This document shows positions 8,806 through 17,412 of a stretch of DNA of 44,228 bases, piece after piece; position 1 is the first letter of the stretch, and each line of letters starts with the position of its first letter. The notes beneath the pieces were generated by a model. That model had not been told where the DNA came from, did no database searches, and was given only the letters and a program-made list of their open reading frames with translations. Source of the stretch: JBAZGG01 sp041653015 (GTDB lineage: Bacteria; Bacillota_I; Bacilli_A; RFN20; CAG-826); contig JBAZGG010000010.1 of NCBI GenBank assembly GCA_041653015.1, positions 1-44,228 on the forward strand. Reading direction: 5' to 3'. The position numbers and the translations under genes are program-made.

Positions 8806-9579
8806 ATGGAAAAAGTCAGCGTGATTATCCCAATGCACAATTCAGAAAAATTTATAGAAAGGACCATTTTCTCTGCTCTCAAACAAACATATCGGAATTT
8901 AGAGATTATTGTCATTGACGATAACAGCAATGATAGCTGCGTCGAACTAGTGAAAAAGATTGCCGACGATAGAATATTTGTTTATGAAAACGAAACAAAT
9001 AAAGGGTCTGCATATTGTAGAAATTTTGGCATTGAGAAAGCTGCTGGTACGTATATAGCTTTTCTGGATTCAGACGATGTTTGGCTTGTTGATAAAATTG
9101 AAAAGCAAGTTTTATTTATGGAAACTGAGAATATTGATTTTTCGTTTACACAATATTACGACTTTGGAGACGAAATAAAATTAATTTCAGGTCCTCGTGT
9201 TATTGGCAAATTTCGGATGAATTTTACGAATTATTTGGGAACACTGACTGTGATGTACAATCAGAAAAAATTGGGCAAAGTATCAATACCTAATAATATT
9301 ACGAAATCCACTGACTACCCCCTTTGGAGAGCCATCGGAAGGAAATCTAAAGCCCACATTTTATATGAACCTCTTGCGATATACTATCGTCGTCCAGGCT
9401 CGCTATCGAAGGTTAGCACATTTCAAAAAATCAAAAATGTCGCATATGGGTATCAAGAATTGGAAAAGCGCAATAAGCTATCGTCTCTTATAGGTGGTTT
9501 CGTTTTTGCATTGGGGATTTTTCTGAAAAAAATGGTTTATCGTAAACGGACAGATTTTAGAACAAACATATTCGATTAA
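8806..9579 (+). CDS. family 2 glycosyltransferase
   Basis: 257 residues with a GT-A fold. The N-terminus VSVIIPMHNSEKFIERTI, then IIVIDDNSNDS and FLDSDDVW, give the nucleotide-binding and DxD (DSDD) motifs of GT2 enzymes. It should transfer one sugar to the lipid-linked repeat unit at the cytoplasmic face of the membrane; the weakly hydrophobic C-terminal stretch IGGFVFALGIFLKKM may help membrane contact. GGAAAAGG about ten bases before the ATG is a good ribosome binding site. The sugar donor and linkage cannot be deduced. The gene follows the polymerase by 46 bases and is followed by a long gap. Confidence 0.88.
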   Translation: MEKVSVIIPMHNSEKFIERTIFSALKQTYRNLEIIVIDDNSNDSCVELVKKIADDRIFVYENETNKGSAYCRNFGIEKAAGTYIAFLDSDDVWLVDKIEKQVLFMETENIDFSFTQYYDFGDEIKLISGPRVIGKFRMNFTNYLGTLTVMYNQKKLGKVSIPNNITKSTDYPLWRAIGRKSKAHILYEPLAIYYRRPGSLSKVSTFQKIKNVAYGYQELEKRNKLSSLIGGFVFALGIFLKKMVYRKRTDFRTNIFD

Positions 9580-10044
9580 TGTTTTCTTTTCGCATACAAA
9601 CAAAGAACATAGACTATCTCACTTTTTAGTATTGCTTCCATGATTCGCGATTATGATACGGATTATAATCCTGCTTTTCGGATATAGGTAATCATTGCTA
9701 AGTTAAATGCCCTTTTGTAGTGGCTGCTTTTCTACTTATTATGTCAGTTTTCGGAAGTAGCGAAAAAACCTCATATACGTCCATTTATTGATTGAATCTT
9801 TGATTGCATTATGACCTCTTTTGCTTAACGTACAATCTTGAGTGCAAAATCTCTTTTATCGTTTTTACTACTTTTCGTTGCCTTTATTATGAGGTTTACA
9901 CAAATCCGCAATATCTAAAAAGATAATGAGCGCGATTTAACATTTAATACATTTTGATCTGGCATTATTACTTATTTAGAAATTATGCTATATTTAGTGC
10001 AAGTCAATTTCGTGATCTTGGGAACATAATTATTTTATATCTCT
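9580..10044 (+). other. intergenic region, no gene seen
   Basis: 465 AT-rich bases with no frame that looks coding. The only structure noted is a perfect 12-base palindrome GGATTATAATCC at 9660-9671. The palindrome contains a TATAAT but has no -35 at proper spacing. Such a gap inside a glycosyltransferase cluster may mark an old deletion or a recombination joint. Confidence 0.4.
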
Positions 10045-11175
10045 ATGATGGCACAAACAATGCAGATATCCTCAGTCCCTATTCAAAAGACAAAAATCAA
10101 ACTATTTGATCAATTAAGAGGATTTGCCTCGTTTTTAATTGTTGCCGGTCACGTTATGTCTTATTTCGGAGACCCATCATTAACGAATTCGATGCTTTAT
10201 AACTTTATATGGTCGGTGCAAATTCCAATTTTTATGATTGTCAGCGGCATTTTATATTCGAAATCCACTGACAAGATAAGTTTTAGGTTCTTTGTAAAAC
10301 AAATTTTTGGAACCATTGTCTACTTAATAGTTCCAATAGTAAGTTGGACAATTACTTATCAGTTGATAAATAACATCACTAGCATATCAATAATGTCGCT
10401 AATAAATCCCATTTTTTTATATCCTACTTTGGGCGGAAACTGGTTTTTATCGACACTGTTTGCCTTTATTTCTATTACACTTGTTTCGCTATTTTTTAAT
10501 TTAACAAAATCTCATACCATTAATCTAATTTTGCGATCCGTTTTCATCTTAATAGTTCTTTCATTGTTTCTCATTGTTTATATTTTTCTAAATCCTCTTT
10601 TGTTTGGTTCGAAATATATTTTGTTTTATTCTACTTTTTTCTTCCCTTCATTAATACTAGGCTCATTCATAAGGGCGAATGACAAATTGTCGCGCGCCTT
10701 ACTTAATCTCATGAACAAGAGGCGTGTTCGCTTGCTTTCAATTTTTCTTTTTGCATTGTTTGCGGCTCTTTATGTCTATATATTAGCGACATGCAATTTG
10801 GTTTATGATGAATCACTAATTGTAGTATTGTTGAGAGTGCTCTCCGGCTACCTAGGTTCCTTTCTCTTGTCAGCGATTCTTTATTTCGCATGCAAAATAA
10901 ATTTCGTATCGAAAACGCTTATGTATTTTGGCAAATACACACTCGAGATTTTTTTGGTGCATCTGTTTTTGTTCAACACCATGAAATACAAAAATTTATT
11001 AGTTAATACCAACATTTTTATATTTGATTTCCTCATATACTTTCTTATTGCTGCTGCCTTTTGCTTTGCAATAATTTTTTTATTTAAGAAAATTAAACTT
11101 TTAAATTTACTTTTTTTCGGCGGACACGGAAGCTTAATCTTTAAAAAAAATATCAAAGCAGCGCATTCTCCATAA
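10045..11175 (+). CDS. acyltransferase family 3 membrane protein
   Basis: 376 residues with about ten membrane helices. The N-terminal motif DQLRGFASFLIVAGHV (Asp22, Arg25, His36) is the signature of the Acyl_transf_3 (OafA/YrhL-like) family, whose members O-acetylate or otherwise acylate surface sugars. GGNWFLSTLFAFI is also typical (the W-F-L block after the third or fourth helix). A second family member is at 30,835. The start could be 10,045 or 10,048 (ATGATG); no strong ribosome binding site is visible. It is separated from both neighbours by gaps, so it may be transcribed alone. Confidence 0.85.
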   Translation: MMAQTMQISSVPIQKTKIKLFDQLRGFASFLIVAGHVMSYFGDPSLTNSMLYNFIWSVQIPIFMIVSGILYSKSTDKISFRFFVKQIFGTIVYLIVPIVSWTITYQLINNITSISIMSLINPIFLYPTLGGNWFLSTLFAFISITLVSLFFNLTKSHTINLILRSVFILIVLSLFLIVYIFLNPLLFGSKYILFYSTFFFPSLILGSFIRANDKLSRALLNLMNKRRVRLLSIFLFALFAALYVYILATCNLVYDESLIVVLLRVLSGYLGSFLLSAILYFACKINFVSKTLMYFGKYTLEIFLVHLFLFNTMKYKNLLVNTNIFIFDFLIYFLIAAAFCFAIIFLFKKIKLLNLLFFGGHGSLIFKKNIKAAHSP

Positions 11176-11386
11176 TTTGCTTAAACAATTAATGGCAACA
11201 ACGTTTTTTGTCCCATAAAGCGCAGTCAAATCGCCAACAATAACAATACAGTTTTTTGCCAAAACGGTTCCTTGACATTGCTTTCTTAATTGATTTCAAT
11301 TCATTTTTGTTTTTATTCTTTGAGCATATCGCTAGGAAAGCTTCACTTGTCATGGCCGTCCTTTACTCTTTAATATAATATAACTA

Positions 11387-11395
11387 TGCTATACT
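11387..11395 (+). promoter_or_regulatory. extended -10 (TGCTATACT) abutting the SDR gene
   Basis: TGC followed by TATACT gives a good extended -10. The hexamer ends only seven bases before the ATG at 11,403, so if used the transcript would be leaderless or nearly so. A second TATAAT lies at 11,374-11,379. No ribosome binding site is visible before this gene, which fits leaderless expression but does not prove it. Confidence 0.4.
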
Positions 11396-11402
11396 ATATT
11401 TT

Positions 11403-12326
11403 ATGAAAATTATTGTAGCTGGCATAAATGGTTTTATCGGCAGAAACGTCGCCAAATACTTTGCAGAAAAAGGGGTTTCGATTGTAGGCATAGATCTTCA
11501 AAACTCAATAGCGCCCTTTCTTGAGTCATTTTCAAACATTGAATACCATGTCTTGCCCCAACAGGGTTATTCGTCCTTAGAAAAGGAAATCCCCATATCT
11601 AGCATTTCTTGTTTCATTAATTTAGCTTGGATCGGAGTGTCTCAAAATAATCGAGATAACTTGCATACTCAGATTGGTAATCTCGATTCATACCTCGACT
11701 CATATGCACTTGCCAACAGATTATGTATTCCGAAATATTTGTGCCCGGGGAGCGTTACAGAATTTGAACTCCTAAAGAACATTTATCTCGATGAAGCTAA
11801 TTTGAAATACAACAATGTCGCTTATTCTATTTCAAAAGTCTTGTCTCGTTGTGTCATACAAGAATTGTCGCTTTCTAACTTTACTAAAATTGTTTGGGCA
11901 GTTTTGCCGAATGTATATGGCCCGACCGACACATCAAATCGATTTTTGGCATTTTCATTGAGACAAATGTTAATGGGAAACGATCTCGAACTTACCAAAT
12001 GCGAGCAGTTGGTAGATTTCGTAAATATTAGTGATGTTGCCAAGGCCTTTTATCTTTTGGCAACCCGCGATCTCCATTACAATAATTATTTCGTCGGTAG
12101 TGGTAAACCATTTGTTCTTAAAGAAGCTTTATTGACGATTTCCAAATTGATAGGATATAAAGGCTCTTTGAAGTATGCCGCCGTTACTTTTGAAGGAGTG
12201 TCCCTCAAACCAGAATGCTTTTCCATTAAGCGTATTAAACAGGACACAGGATACGTTCCAACAGTTTCTTTCGAAAATGGTGTCCAAGAACTGATTGGTT
12301 ACTTGTTAAATGAAAAAACGTCTTAG
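11403..12326 (+). CDS. NAD(P)-dependent epimerase/dehydratase (SDR, nucleotide-sugar type)
   Basis: 307 residues. The N-terminal GINGFIG is the nucleotide-binding loop and YSISK (about residues 141-145) the catalytic YxxxK pair. LPNVYGPTDTSNRF and VDFVNISDVAKAF fit the substrate-binding half of extended SDRs. It is shorter than 4,6-dehydratases and closer in size to 4-reductases such as the RfbJ/Tyv group. A plausible but unproven job is reducing or epimerising the CDP-4-keto-6-deoxy sugar made by RfbF/RfbG, since no other CDP-sugar enzyme is present. Its end overlaps the next glycosyltransferase by 17 bases, starting a four-gene run. Confidence 0.75.
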   Translation: MKIIVAGINGFIGRNVAKYFAEKGVSIVGIDLQNSIAPFLESFSNIEYHVLPQQGYSSLEKEIPISSISCFINLAWIGVSQNNRDNLHTQIGNLDSYLDSYALANRLCIPKYLCPGSVTEFELLKNIYLDEANLKYNNVAYSISKVLSRCVIQELSLSNFTKIVWAVLPNVYGPTDTSNRFLAFSLRQMLMGNDLELTKCEQLVDFVNISDVAKAFYLLATRDLHYNNYFVGSGKPFVLKEALLTISKLIGYKGSLKYAAVTFEGVSLKPECFSIKRIKQDTGYVPTVSFENGVQELIGYLLNEKTS

Positions 12327-13434
12327 AGTAATACTCATTGGCTATTATGTAAAAAAGCAGGCCATAACCTTTGATGGTCAGTCGGGTAGAACGAGAGCCC
12401 TTTTTTCCTCATTAAAAGAAATGGATCTAAATTTGAAGCTCATTGACACCGATCAGTATCAAAGAAATCCCATTGCTTTAGCAATTGCCTCAATATTTGC
12501 CCTCTTTGCCAATGATGTTATTGTCGTGTGCTTGGCGCGAAAAGGATCAAAGTCTCTGCTTCCGCCCTTGATAAAGATTAATTCATTTTTTAAACGACGA
12601 ATAATATATATTCCAATTGGATTGTCGATTTTCGCTGATTTGGATTCGCATCAGCGAGAAAATGACTTGAACAATATGCTTAAAAACGTAGATGAAATTG
12701 CATTTACACCGGCGCATAATATTTTCTCCAATGCTTTGAAAAAAACTTCGCAAATATTCGTGGAGACGGAGACAATTAAAAGATTAGCGGCTCGAATGTA
12801 CAATCTCGATTCTCAAAAAATCGGCGTTCTATATAACTATAAAGACGAGAAGTTAATCAACTATTTTGGCGGTGAAGCAAACCATGACGGGAATTTGCAC
12901 TTGTACTTCGATTCACGGCTTTGCGAGGAAAAGGGTTTGAAAGACTTGGTCGATGCAATCATCCTATATAATTCCAGCGAGCGGAATAAATGCATATATT
13001 TAGATATATATGGTATGCTACATGATTTTTACGAAAGAGAATTTAACGAATTAAAAACTCAATTCGGATATTATATTAGATATCTTGGAACATATAATCC
13101 ATATGAATTTAAGGGACTTTTTTCGAAATATGATGCAATGGTTTTTCCCACTAAACATCTTGAAGGTTTTCCGGGCAATATATTAATAGCCTATTTTTCT
13201 GGGATTCCGATTATTTCCACTAATTTTGGTTCGGCTGCCGAACTTATTAAAGACGGGTTGACTGGATATATTTATAATGGGACGCGAGAAGACCTTTTTC
13301 GAGTTTTCGATAGTGTCAATGAGGAAGGTCTTTTTTCTCTAAGGAACAATTGTTACTCTTTGGCAAAAGAATTTACCTCACAAGCCATCGAAATCAAACT
13401 CAAAAGATTTCTCTTTGAAGGCATTTGCGAGTGA
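12310..13434 (+). CDS. family 4 (GT-B) glycosyltransferase, variant catalytic motif
   Basis: 374 residues. The C-terminal half has the GT4 pattern: YFDSRLCEEKGLKDLVDAI for the donor domain, then FPTKHLEGFPGNILIAYFSG and STNFGSAAELIKDGLTGYIY. In most GT4 enzymes the E-x7-E motif has a second Glu or Asp; here EGFPGNILI carries Ile at that place, so donor handling may differ. The N-terminal half is poorly conserved, as expected for the acceptor domain. It overlaps the upstream SDR gene by 17 bases, and its stop overlaps the next gene's start as GTGA. Confidence 0.8.
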   Translation: MKKRLRVILIGYYVKKQAITFDGQSGRTRALFSSLKEMDLNLKLIDTDQYQRNPIALAIASIFALFANDVIVVCLARKGSKSLLPPLIKINSFFKRRIIYIPIGLSIFADLDSHQRENDLNNMLKNVDEIAFTPAHNIFSNALKKTSQIFVETETIKRLAARMYNLDSQKIGVLYNYKDEKLINYFGGEANHDGNLHLYFDSRLCEEKGLKDLVDAIILYNSSERNKCIYLDIYGMLHDFYEREFNELKTQFGYYIRYLGTYNPYEFKGLFSKYDAMVFPTKHLEGFPGNILIAYFSGIPIISTNFGSAAELIKDGLTGYIYNGTREDLFRVFDSVNEEGLFSLRNNCYSLAKEFTSQAIEIKLKRFLFEGICE

Positions 13435-14522
13435 GAATAGCGTTTGTCATCAGTACGTTATACGGCGGTGGAGCCGAACGCGTGGCTTGTATTTTGGCCA
13501 ACCAATGGATCAGCAAAGGCAATGGATTGTGCTTCTTTACGACATCATTTTCTGATGGGAAAACATATTCTTTGAATTCAGAGATAGATATCGAAAACAT
13601 TGCCGTTTCTCGTCACCAGTGTTTTTTATCCAAGATTTTATGTCTAAAGGCAAAAATAAAGGACTATTCTCCAGACATTATTGTTTCTTTCCTCGATATG
13701 CCCAATTTCTATGCATCTTTTGTTGGAGCTCTTCTTAAAATCCCCACCATCTGTTCCGAGCGAAATAATCCTATTGAATTTCCTTCAAAAAAAAGTGTGC
13801 GTTTACTAAGAAGGATAGCATTTTTACAAGCTAATGGCGTTGTGTTCCAAACCAACGATGCTAAGTCGTTTTTTTCGAAAAAAGTGCAGAAAAAAGGATA
13901 CGTTATCTCGAATCCGGTGACACCATTTCTTCCCGACAGAAAAAAACCAGCGAATAATTCCATCATTTCTGCGGGTAGGTTAGAAAACCAAAAAGACTTC
14001 CCAACTCTTATTAAGGCATTCGCCCTATTCAATAAAATCCATCCCGAATATTCGCTATTCATATACGGTGACGGAAGTCAAAAACAAAATTTACTGACCC
14101 TGATTCAAGATAATCAGTTGTCGCAATCAATTAAAATAATGCCCTTCTCGGAATCCCTTCATCAAATAATTGCTGAATCTAGAATTTTTGTCCTTGCATC
14201 AAAGTTTGAAGGAATGCCAAATACATTACTTGAAGCGTTGTCGATAGGAGTGCCTTCTGTCGCCTCTGATTGTCCAATCGGAGGGTGTAAAGAATTGATT
14301 TCCAACGCCAAGTTTAGCGCGTTATTTGAACTAGGTAACGGCACTCAACTAAATGAACGTTTGCTCGAGATTGCGGGCGATTATGAAAAGCACTTTTCTG
14401 GATCGGCGTCCGAGGCTCAATATTTTAAGGAACGATACAGCGTGGCGCAAATAGCGGGCGAATGGATATCGATAATAAAGAACACAATTGATGGCAAAAT
14501 CAGAAAATTGGAGAAAAAATAG
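13431..14522 (+). CDS. family 4 (GT-B) glycosyltransferase
   Basis: About 363 residues. The N-terminus FVISTLYGGGAERVACILAN is the classical acceptor-domain start of GT4 enzymes. SAGRLENQKDFPTLIKAFAL and SKFEGMPNTLLEALSIGVP supply the donor domain, with a complete E-x7-E motif. The start is taken as GTG at 13,431: it overlaps the preceding stop as GTGA and has GAAGG nine bases upstream, giving translational coupling. A TTG two codons earlier is less likely. It should add a hexose-type sugar to the repeat unit at the inner membrane face. Confidence 0.88.
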   Translation: MRIAFVISTLYGGGAERVACILANQWISKGNGLCFFTTSFSDGKTYSLNSEIDIENIAVSRHQCFLSKILCLKAKIKDYSPDIIVSFLDMPNFYASFVGALLKIPTICSERNNPIEFPSKKSVRLLRRIAFLQANGVVFQTNDAKSFFSKKVQKKGYVISNPVTPFLPDRKKPANNSIISAGRLENQKDFPTLIKAFALFNKIHPEYSLFIYGDGSQKQNLLTLIQDNQLSQSIKIMPFSESLHQIIAESRIFVLASKFEGMPNTLLEALSIGVPSVASDCPIGGCKELISNAKFSALFELGNGTQLNERLLEIAGDYEKHFSGSASEAQYFKERYSVAQIAGEWISIIKNTIDGKIRKLEKK

Positions 14523-14526
14523 GATT

Positions 14527-15534
14527 ATGAACGGCAAAAAAAAGATACTTGTAACTGGCGCGGCGGGGTTTATTGGTTATTTTTTAACAGCAAGGTTGCT
14601 TAGCGATCCGAATAATGAATGCGTTGGAGTAGATAATTTAAATGATTATTACGATACTCGCCTAAAGGATACCCGCTTGTCGCTTTTGCTTGCGAATAAA
14701 AGATTTTCTTTTTATAAAGGCGACATAGCTGATTCCGCCTTTGTGAATCAAATTTTTGATTCCCACAAGTTTGATGTCGTGATTAATCTTGCCGCTCAAG
14801 CGGGCGTCCGTTATTCACTTGAAAATCCAAAGGCTTATATCCACAGCAATGTTTCTGGATTCTTAAATATCCTTGAAGCGTGCAGAAATCATACTGTTAG
14901 TCACTTAGTATTTGCGTCCTCCTCGTCTGTTTACGGATCTAATAAAAAAGTACCATACTCCACTTCTGATAAGACTGACTCACCGGTTAGCTTGTACGCA
15001 GCCACAAAAAAAGCAAACGAATTAATGTCATATGCATATTCCAAATTGTATGGAATCCCATGTACAGGTTTGCGATTTTTTACCGTTTACGGGCCGATGG
15101 GAAGACCAGACATGGCGTATTTCAAGTTTACTAACAAAATAATTAAGGGCGAAAAAATTCAAGTCTATAATAATGGCATAATGTATCGCGACTTCACCTA
15201 CATCGATGACACGATCGATGGAATCATTAAAGCTATGGAGTTACCGCCAAAGCCAAATCAGGAATGCGTAAGGCACAAAATATATAACATTGGCAACAAT
15301 AAACCGGAATCCTTATTGAGATTTATAGAAATTCTTGAGAATTGTTTAGTCAAGGAAGGCGTTATTAATAAGCCAGTGGAAAAGGAATTCCTACCCATGC
15401 AACCTGGGGATGTTTTTCAAACATATGCCGATGTCGACGATTTAATCAACGATTTTGGGTGGGCCCCAAGTACTAAACTTGAGGATGGGCTAACCAAATT
15501 TGTCAGATGGTACAAAAAATTCTATAATCTTTGA
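14527..15534 (+). CDS. UDP-glucuronate 4-epimerase-like SDR
   Basis: 336 residues from ATG 14,527, the usual length for this group. GAAGFIG at the N-terminus, VGVDNLNDYYDTRLKDTRL, NLAAQAGVRYSLENP, the YAATK catalytic pair, FTVYGPMGRPDMAYFKFT and RDFTYIDD are all characteristic of UDP-glucuronate 4-epimerases, which make UDP-galacturonate. The required UDP-glucuronate would come from the Ugd encoded at 20,673-21,881. Ribosome binding sequence GGAG is near 14,510 and AGGA nearer the start. It is the last gene of a run of four plus-strand genes and is followed by a strong hairpin shared with the convergent transketolase gene. Confidence 0.85.
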   Translation: MNGKKKILVTGAAGFIGYFLTARLLSDPNNECVGVDNLNDYYDTRLKDTRLSLLLANKRFSFYKGDIADSAFVNQIFDSHKFDVVINLAAQAGVRYSLENPKAYIHSNVSGFLNILEACRNHTVSHLVFASSSSVYGSNKKVPYSTSDKTDSPVSLYAATKKANELMSYAYSKLYGIPCTGLRFFTVYGPMGRPDMAYFKFTNKIIKGEKIQVYNNGIMYRDFTYIDDTIDGIIKAMELPPKPNQECVRHKIYNIGNNKPESLLRFIEILENCLVKEGVINKPVEKEFLPMQPGDVFQTYADVDDLINDFGWAPSTKLEDGLTKFVRWYKKFYNL

Positions 15535-15578
15535 TTTTCCCATCATTGATCATCTTTGGGTACTTTGATTAATATCAA

Positions 15579-15611
15579 AATAAAAGTGATTATTTATTAA
15601 TCACTTTTATT
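15579..15611. terminator. bidirectional hairpin terminator between convergent operons
   Basis: A perfect 14-base inverted repeat (AATAAAAGTGATTA at 15,579-15,592 and its complement at 15,598-15,611) with a five-base loop. On the minus strand it is followed by TTTTGATATT, consistent with intrinsic termination of the six-gene operon. It overlaps the last codons and stop of the transketolase C-subunit gene. In the plus direction the T tract is weaker. Confidence 0.65.
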
Positions 15612-16531
15612 ATTCTCGAAGCCAATTTCGCTGCCGAAATATTGTATTGTTCTCGTAAATATTTTTGTGAACCCACAATGCTAGAATAAATATCATTTAA
15701 GCCGAAGCGAACTAAGCGGCTTTTTCTATTTGCTGTTTCAGCGAGTACTTCCGATACGGCCCCGCCCAGTCCTCCAATAATGTTGTGTTCCTCTAATGTA
15801 AAAATTACCTTACATTTCTTTGCCAAAGCGACAATCGTTCCCTCATCGAGGGGTTTTATGCAAAAGCAAGAATAAACAGAAGTCTTAATGCCTTGAGATA
15901 CCAAGGCTTTTGCGGTTTCAACAGCCTCAAACACGATTGTGCCACAGGCCAAAATCGCATAGGCATCGCCGCCGCTGAATACTTTTAATATCCTATTGAG
16001 ATTGAAATTTTTGAGCGGTGTATCATGAATGTGGTCATCTCCTCGTTCAATTCGCAAGTATGCAGGCGCATTATCCACCTGCTTTGAGAGTTCGTGAACG
16101 ATGGCCCTACACTCATATTCATCGCAAGGAACAAAAACGCGCATGTTGGGAAGGGAACGCAAGCAAGCAATATCTTCGGTCGCATGATGGCTCATCCCCA
16201 GCTGACCATATGTAAAGCCACCACCAATAGAAACGATTTTCACATCCTTTCCGTGATAGCATACATCATTTCTTATTTGTTCGAGGGGTCTTAATGATGG
16301 AAAATTGCCTAAGGAGTAAGCAAATACTTTCTTTCCTTCGTGAGCCAATCCGGCTGCCATACCAATAAGATTTTGCTCAGCGATTCCAAGATTTGTAAAT
16401 TGATTAGGAGTATTTACTCTTATTGGTTCAATGACGCCAAAACCAAGATCGCCTGTTATAAATTCGATATTGTGATTTTTTTTCATCTCGCCAGATATTA
16501 CTTCGAAAAAAGAGTCTCTCATATTTGACAT
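15590..16531 (-). CDS. transketolase C-terminal subunit (split transketolase)
   Basis: About 313 residues covering the pyrimidine-binding and C-terminal domains. FVTGDLG-type FITGDLGFGVIEP, NLGIAEQNLIGMAAGLAHEG (with the conserved catalytic Glu), GQLGMSHHATEDIACLR and HNIIGGLGGAVSEVLAE are clear. The upstream TTG at 16,552 overlaps the partner's stop, but ATG 16,531 has GAAGGAG about nine bases before it and is preferred. Together with the preceding gene it forms a complete thiamine-diphosphate transketolase. Finding this pair at the end of a nucleotide-sugar operon suggests a two-carbon transfer dedicated to an unusual sugar rather than the pentose pathway; this is inference. Confidence 0.88.
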   Translation of the reverse strand: MSNMRDSFFEVISGEMKKNHNIEFITGDLGFGVIEPIRVNTPNQFTNLGIAEQNLIGMAAGLAHEGKKVFAYSLGNFPSLRPLEQIRNDVCYHGKDVKIVSIGGGFTYGQLGMSHHATEDIACLRSLPNMRVFVPCDEYECRAIVHELSKQVDNAPAYLRIERGDDHIHDTPLKNFNLNRILKVFSGGDAYAILACGTIVFEAVETAKALVSQGIKTSVYSCFCIKPLDEGTIVALAKKCKVIFTLEEHNIIGGLGGAVSEVLAETANRKSRLVRFGLNDIYSSIVGSQKYLREQYNISAAKLASRIIKVINK

Positions 16532-16548
16532 TGCTTTTGTCTCCTTCT

Positions 16549-17412
16549 TCAAGATTTAGGGCTATTGCCTTGATATGGATCTTGTATCGAAGTAGGTCTA
16601 GTTTTTTCCAATTCGGCTAAGGCCCTCGAATACTCCTCACCGGTATGAGGAAAACGATAATGCCACAAAACATTGTTTTCCATATAAGAAACTCCCTTGC
16701 CTTTGATGGTATCAGCGATAATGACAGACGGATGCTTGTTTTGAATGCTGAGAACATGATCGAAAGCGCCCTTTAATGCCTTGTGGTCGTTCCCATTAAT
16801 TTCGTTTGCATTCCATCCAAATGCCTCCCATTTTTCCTTAAAAGGTTCAATTGTTGAAATGTTCTCAGTAAGATCTAGTCCCTGAAGTCTGTTCCGGTCT
16901 ACTATTGCAATCAAGTTGTCTAGATGGAGCGAATTTGCAATCATGGCGGCTTCCCATATCGATCCCTCGTTGCATTCGCCATCGCCCAAAATAACAAAAA
17001 CCCTATTAGCCTTACTGTCTTTTTTTAACCCGTACGCTATTCCGGCGCCAACAGATAGACCATGCCCTAAGGAACCAGTGGATAGTTCAACGCCGGGCAC
17101 TCCTTTATGTGATACATGACCAGACAAAACACTCCCGTTAGCATAATGAGTTTTCAATATTGAAGAATTAAAAAAACCTGTTTCAGCTAAAGCCGCATAG
17201 ATTCCGCCACCGGCGTGACCCTTACTTAATATTACATAATCTCTTTCTTCCCATTGTGGATTATTTGGATCCACTCTAGCAATACCCGAATATAGAAAAC
17301 CAATGATATCAGCAGCCGATAATATAGAGCCAATATGAGAGCCCTGACTTATGTGTGTCATTTCTATGGCATGTCGTCTTATTAGCCATGCCAATTCCTT
17401 GCTGCTATACAT
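16549..17412 (-). CDS. transketolase N-terminal subunit (split transketolase)
   Basis: 287 residues. LIRRHAIEMTHISQGSHIGS, LSKGHAGGGIYAALAE, STGSLGHGLSVGAG and GDGECNEGSIWEAAM are the diphosphate/Mg-binding domain of transketolases; the GDG motif continues to VDRNRLQ, the usual end of the thiamine-diphosphate site. It would pair with the next gene's pyrimidine domain. Its start overlaps the end of fnlC by eight bases, so translation is probably coupled to the UDP-FucNAc genes. Split transketolases occur both in central metabolism and in surface polysaccharide loci; the setting here favours the latter. Confidence 0.88.
   Translation of the reverse strand: MYSSKELAWLIRRHAIEMTHISQGSHIGSILSAADIIGFLYSGIARVDPNNPQWEERDYVILSKGHAGGGIYAALAETGFFNSSILKTHYANGSVLSGHVSHKGVPGVELSTGSLGHGLSVGAGIAYGLKKDSKANRVFVILGDGECNEGSIWEAAMIANSLHLDNLIAIVDRNRLQGLDLTENISTIEPFKEKWEAFGWNANEINGNDHKALKGAFDHVLSIQNKHPSVIIADTIKGKGVSYMENNVLWHYRFPHTGEEYSRALAELEKTRPTSIQDPYQGNSPKS

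Noticed and set aside
9660..9671. Perfect 12-base palindrome GGATTATAATCC as an operator
   Set aside because: Single copy, far from any start codon, and palindromes of this kind are expected in AT-rich DNA.
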